Shown: piece after piece, positions 5,732 to 8,854 of the stretch
How positions within the stretch are numbered: position 1 is the stretch's first letter
How the letters are laid out: the number at the start of each line of letters is the position of its first letter
From: Pseudomonadota bacterium
GTDB taxonomy: Bacteria > Pseudomonadota > Alphaproteobacteria > Parvibaculales > Parvibaculaceae
Direction: 5' to 3'
NCBI GenBank assembly: GCA_021780275.1
Contig: JAJXZC010000100.1
Span: 1-8,854, forward strand
Length of the DNA stretch: 8,854 nt
Notes under the pieces: generated by a model
Seen by the model: the letters and a program-made list of their open reading frames with translations, nothing else
The model's database searches: none
What the model was told of the DNA's origin: nothing
Translations under genes and position numbers: made by a program

Positions 5732-6585
5732 TTGCGCTTCTCATAGCCAATTCACTCGCACTCGCTTCGCTGCTTGTCATGCTCGCCAGCGGTCTTGCAC
5801 TGATCTATGGCTTGCGCGACGTCATGAATTTTGGACACGGTGCCGTTTATATGCTCGGTGCCTATCTGGGCTATTCCGTCGCGATGGTAGCGGGATTCTG
5901 GGTCGCGCTGCTGATCGTGCCGATCATCCTGGCGGGCGTCGGAATCTTCTTCGAGCGCTTGGTGCTACGTCCGTTGCAGCATCGGTCGCACATCGAGGTC
6001 GCGCTAGTGACGTTCGGCCTTGGCATCATCGTGGGACAGGCGATCATCTACGCCTACGGCGGCGGGGCGCGCAGCGTCGAGGCCCCGGCGATTCTCTCCG
6101 GTTCGGCCAGCGTCTTCGGCCTGTCCTATCCCGTCTATCGCATCTTCCTGATCTTCATGGGCCTCGGCTCCTGCGCCGGTCTTGCCGCCTGGCTTCGATA
6201 CACTTCGTCCGGTTTGCAGGTCCGCGCGGTGAGCCAGGATCCGTCGGTCGCACGCATGATGGGGATCAACGCCGATCGCCTTAGCCAGTTCATCACTAGT
6301 CTCAGCGCCGCCTTTGCCGGCATTGCCGGAGTTCTCGCGGGGCCGTACCTGTCGGTCGATCCGGGCATGGATATGGTCATGATCGTCGATTGCCTGATAA
6401 TCGTCGTCATCGGCGGAACCGGCAGCATTTCCGGCGCCGTGGTGGCGGCGATCCTATTCGGTTTCGTCGAGGTGGCTGGGTCCGTCTTCCTGCCCAATGT
6501 CGCGGCCCTTGCACCGTACATTCTGCTGATGGTCGTTCTGCTGGTTGCCCCGCGCGGGATCGGCAAGGGACGGGTGATCACATGA
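5728..6585 (+). CDS. livH: Branched-chain amino acid-type ABC transporter permease LivH
   Basis: A 285-residue, very hydrophobic inner-membrane protein of the LivH family, normal in length, probably with eight membrane segments. The N-terminal signature GLALIYGLRDVMNFGHG (22-38) and FERLVLRPLQ (75-84) are characteristic. The cytoplasmic loop at about 157-180, with GLQVRAVSQDPSVARMMGIN, is the EAA-like coupling loop that contacts the ATPases. The Gly-rich stretch GGTGSISGAVVAAILFG is a conserved late helix, and the end VAPRGI is typical. ATG 5728 follows AGGGGA at 5714-5719, and the stop overlaps livM as ATGA. LivHMGF systems import branched-chain amino acids, but relatives next to catabolic genes carry aromatic acids, dicarboxylates or urea; the ligase beside it suggests a carboxylic acid here. 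Confidence 0.93.
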   Translation: MIALLIANSLALASLLVMLASGLALIYGLRDVMNFGHGAVYMLGAYLGYSVAMVAGFWVALLIVPIILAGVGIFFERLVLRPLQHRSHIEVALVTFGLGIIVGQAIIYAYGGGARSVEAPAILSGSASVFGLSYPVYRIFLIFMGLGSCAGLAAWLRYTSSGLQVRAVSQDPSVARMMGINADRLSQFITSLSAAFAGIAGVLAGPYLSVDPGMDMVMIVDCLIIVVIGGTGSISGAVVAAILFGFVEVAGSVFLPNVAALAPYILLMVVLLVAPRGIGKGRVIT

Positions 6586-7628
6586 TCCAACCCGATTCGC
6601 TCGATACCCAGGCCCCATCTGGTTTGCGAACCTCGCCTGCGGGCGGTGGATCACGGATCGCGCTGAGCGTGTTCGGCGTCGCAGCGCTGGCCGTGGGGCT
6701 GATTGCGCCACCGCTTCTGCTCAGCGAGTTTTCGCTGAAGCTCGCCAACGAGGGACTGATTCTCGGCATCGTGGCGCTCATCGTCGCGTTCCTCGTGGAC
6801 CAAACGGCGTTCGTCTCGCTGGGCGCGGCGATCGTCTACGGCGGCGCCGGCTATCTCTTCTCGCTTCTGCTCAGCGAACTTGACTTCTCTCCTGTCTCGG
6901 CGGCTTTAGCTTCGCTGGCCATCGTCATCGCCTATTCGGCCATCCTCGGCTCGCTGATCGTTCGCACCAACGCGATCGCCTTCATGATGCTGACGCTCGC
7001 GGCCGGGGAAATGATCAGCCACAGCGTGATGCTGGAGGCGCTACGCGACCTCACGAGCGGCGCCGACGGCCTCGCGGTCAGGTTTCGCGGCCTTTTCCTG
7101 GGCATGACATCGGCCGATCTTCAGACGCCCGCGAAGTTCTGGCCAATCGCCTGGGGCGCGACCTGGATCGTCGGCCTCGCGCTCTTCTTCGTGCGGACCT
7201 CGCGCCTCGGCGCAATCCTGCGCGCTATCCGCGAGAACGAGGAGCGAATGCGCTTTTCGGGTTTCAATACCTATGTCCCGCGTCTCGCCGCCTTCGTGCT
7301 CGTCAACATCGTCGCGGCGATCGGCGGCCTGCTGCATGTGCTCAATTCCGGCTTCATCTCGCCGGAGAGCCTCGGCATCGGCGTCAGCACCAACGCGCTC
7401 GTCTCGGCGCTAATTGGCGGCGTCGCCGGATCGATCGGTCCGATCGCTGGTGGTTTTTTGTTCACGCTCGCGCAGGACGAATTCGGCGCCCGCGGCTTCA
7501 CGCAGCTATTGACCGGCGTCGCCATCGTCGTCTTCATCGTGTTCTTCCCGCGCGGCCTCTCCGGCAGCCTGTTCGCCTTCCTCTCGAGAATCTTCGTCGC
7601 TCCGGGCGGCCCGAAAAGCGGAGCCTGA
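6582..7628 (+). CDS. livM: Branched-chain amino acid-type ABC transporter permease LivM
   Basis: A 348-residue hydrophobic permease forming the membrane heterodimer with LivH. The first 25 residues are polar and cytoplasmic, and the first membrane helix begins near IALSVFGVAALAVGL. The coupling loop at about 205-235, containing SRLGAILRAIRENEERM, is the standard LivM motif that docks on the nucleotide-binding subunits. ALIGGVAGSIGPIAGGFLF and VVFIVFFPRGL mark the conserved C-terminal helices. ATG 6582 overlaps the livH stop by four bases, giving coupled translation and a 1:1 subunit ratio; longer upstream versions of the frame would run through livH coding sequence. One base separates its stop from livG. 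Length and motif order are normal; transported substrate is unknown. Confidence 0.92.
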   Translation: MIQPDSLDTQAPSGLRTSPAGGGSRIALSVFGVAALAVGLIAPPLLLSEFSLKLANEGLILGIVALIVAFLVDQTAFVSLGAAIVYGGAGYLFSLLLSELDFSPVSAALASLAIVIAYSAILGSLIVRTNAIAFMMLTLAAGEMISHSVMLEALRDLTSGADGLAVRFRGLFLGMTSADLQTPAKFWPIAWGATWIVGLALFFVRTSRLGAILRAIRENEERMRFSGFNTYVPRLAAFVLVNIVAAIGGLLHVLNSGFISPESLGIGVSTNALVSALIGGVAGSIGPIAGGFLFTLAQDEFGARGFTQLLTGVAIVVFIVFFPRGLSGSLFAFLSRIFVAPGGPKSGA

Positions 7629-7629
7629 C

Positions 7630-8328
7630 ATGCTGGAAGTCGAGGGCCTCAGCGTCAATTACGGTTCGGTGCGGGCGTTGAGCGACGTCACGCTCCAATT
7701 CGCCGGCGAAGGCATACTCCACGGCGTGATCGGCCCGAATGGCGCCGGCAAATCGACGCTGATGGATGCGATCTGCGGGCGTCGGCCGCCGACAGCGGGG
7801 ATCGTGCGCTACGACGGCGAAGACGTCACGCGGCGGTCCGTCGCCTGGCGGCGTCACAAGGGGATGTCTCGGTCGTTCCAGAAGACGAGCATTTTTCAAA
7901 AGCTGACCGTTCGCGAGCAATTGCAGTTGGTCGCCCATCACTTGCGTGACCCCCATCTCGACGACGTTGTCGTCACGATGGACCTAGGAGATTTTCTCGA
8001 CGAACCGGCCGGGCGCATCGCCTACGGCGTTCAGCGACGCGTCGATGTCGCGCTGGCGCTCATTGGCCGACCGCGCCTGCTTCTCATGGACGAGCCGGGC
8101 GCGGGACTGTCGGCGAGCGAAACGCTGCATCTGTTCAAGCATGTCCGACGCCTCGTGCGGGATAGGAACTTCTGCGCCGTCATCGTCGAGCATGACGTCG
8201 AAGCAGTTTTTGCCTGCTGCGACACGATCACCGTTCTCGATCTCGGCCGCCATCTGACGACGGGCTCGCCGGCTGAAATCAGGGCGGACCGACGCGTCGT
8301 CGACGCCTATCTGGGGACGGCGGCATGA
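7630..8328 (+). CDS. livG: ABC transporter ATP-binding protein LivG (compact form)
   Basis: A 232-residue nucleotide-binding subunit that powers LivHM. Walker A is GPNGAGKST (35-43), the Q-loop is SRSFQ with Q84, Walker B is LLLMDEP with D154 and E155, and the switch histidine is H188 in VEHD. FQKTSIFQKLTVREQL after the Q-loop is typical of LivG. Two features depart from the usual form. The signature is IAYGVQRR (130-137), where most LivG proteins have YGQQRR, so the Q after Gly is V134. The helical segment between Q-loop and signature is short, about 46 residues, leaving the protein near 232 instead of about 255 residues. Catalytic residues are intact, so it is probably functional. GCGGAG before ATG 7630 serves as ribosome site. 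Confidence 0.92.
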   Translation: MLEVEGLSVNYGSVRALSDVTLQFAGEGILHGVIGPNGAGKSTLMDAICGRRPPTAGIVRYDGEDVTRRSVAWRRHKGMSRSFQKTSIFQKLTVREQLQLVAHHLRDPHLDDVVVTMDLGDFLDEPAGRIAYGVQRRVDVALALIGRPRLLLMDEPGAGLSASETLHLFKHVRRLVRDRNFCAVIVEHDVEAVFACCDTITVLDLGRHLTTGSPAEIRADRRVVDAYLGTAA

Positions 8329-8854
8329 GCCGGCTCACCTTCGAAAGGCTCTACGCCGGCTACGGCCCCTCGACCGTCCTTCACGGGCTCGATCTGACTG
8401 TCGAGCCGGGCGAGGCGATCGCCATCGTCGGGCGTAACGGCGCAGGCAAATCGACGCTGCTGTTGTCGGTCTTCGGCGAGACCACGATCAAGGGCGGCGA
8501 TATCCGCATTGGCGAAACAAGTCTTGCTCGTTCGCCAGGCTATATGGCCGCGAAGCTCGGCGTCTCCATCGCGCCACAGGGCCGCCGCATCCTTCCAAAT
8601 CTGACTGTCCGCGAAAACCTGTTGCTGTGCAGGGCGACCGGGCGGTCCGGCCAATGGGATCTCAAGCAGGTCTACGACCTGTTCCCGATCCTGCAGGAGC
8701 GCGCCGACAGCGCCGGGACCATGTTGAGCGGCGGCCAGCAGCAGATGCTCGCAATCGCACGCGCGCTGATGGCCAATCCCGGCATTCTCCTTCTGGACGA
8801 ACCGTCCGAGGGACTTTCGCCTCTGCTGATCGACGGTCTCGCGGCGGCGCTCAA
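8325..8854 (+). CDS. livF: ABC transporter ATP-binding protein LivF, 3' truncated
   Basis: The gene starts at ATG 8325, overlapping the livG stop (ATGA), and runs off the right edge after 176 codons; about 60 more would be expected. Walker A is GRNGAGKST (36-44), the Q-loop glutamine is Q85 in IAPQGRRILPNLTVREN, the signature is a canonical LSGGQQQ (134-140), and Walker B is ILLLDEP with D158 and E159, followed by SEGLSP as D-loop. The APQGRRIFP-like stretch and SEGL after Walker B separate LivF from LivG. It pairs with the LivG subunit, whose signature is less canonical. The switch histidine and C-terminus are outside the window, as is any solute-binding protein, which may follow downstream. 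Confidence 0.92.
   Translation, partial: MSRLTFERLYAGYGPSTVLHGLDLTVEPGEAIAIVGRNGAGKSTLLLSVFGETTIKGGDIRIGETSLARSPGYMAAKLGVSIAPQGRRILPNLTVRENLLLCRATGRSGQWDLKQVYDLFPILQERADSAGTMLSGGQQQMLAIARALMANPGILLLDEPSEGLSPLLIDGLAAAL

Noticed and set aside
1..8854. Defence system, mobile element, CRISPR array or phage module
   Set aside because: No transposase, integrase, terminal repeats, direct-repeat array or nuclease-type gene was seen; all confident genes are metabolic, transport or regulatory.

Overview
The window looks like an accessory catabolic region of an alphaproteobacterium (Rhizobiales-like). This rests on high but uneven GC, tightly packed ATGA-overlapping operons, a TTG start, and protein types common in such genomes: a LivHMGF importer, acyl-CoA ligase, MarR regulator, several SDR enzymes and an ACAD10/11-type phosphotransferase. 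No RNA gene, insertion sequence, CRISPR array or phage gene was seen. Species cannot be named from the sequence alone.

Layout. Positions 1-2990 (+) hold a four-gene run: the 3' part of an APH-fold phosphotransferase, a nitroreductase-family flavoprotein, a classical SDR with a TTG start, and a peroxisomal trans-2-enoyl-CoA reductase (PECR)-like SDR. A GC-rich hairpin separates this run from a convergent marR gene (3049-3615, -). The marR/ligase intergenic region carries a perfect 12-bp inverted repeat (3645-3682), the best operator candidate here. An AMP-forming acyl-CoA ligase (3855-5486, +) follows. After a 241-bp gap with a possible 41-codon ORF comes a branched-chain-amino-acid-type ABC importer operon: livH, livM, livG and livF. 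LivF runs off the right edge, and no solute-binding protein is in view.

Working model (inference). The importer takes up a carboxylic acid, the ligase makes its CoA thioester, and the SDRs, nitroreductase-type flavoenzyme and phosphotransferase process the acyl chain. The MarR protein probably senses the acid or its CoA ester, as BadR and CouR do in Rhodopseudomonas. The kinase + SDR + CoA ligase combination resembles the bacterial levulinate (lva) route and the human ACAD10/ACAD11 route, in which 4-hydroxyacyl-CoA is phosphorylated to allow removal of the gamma-hydroxyl. The true substrate is unknown, and the acyl-CoA dehydrogenase partner that model predicts would have to lie outside the window.
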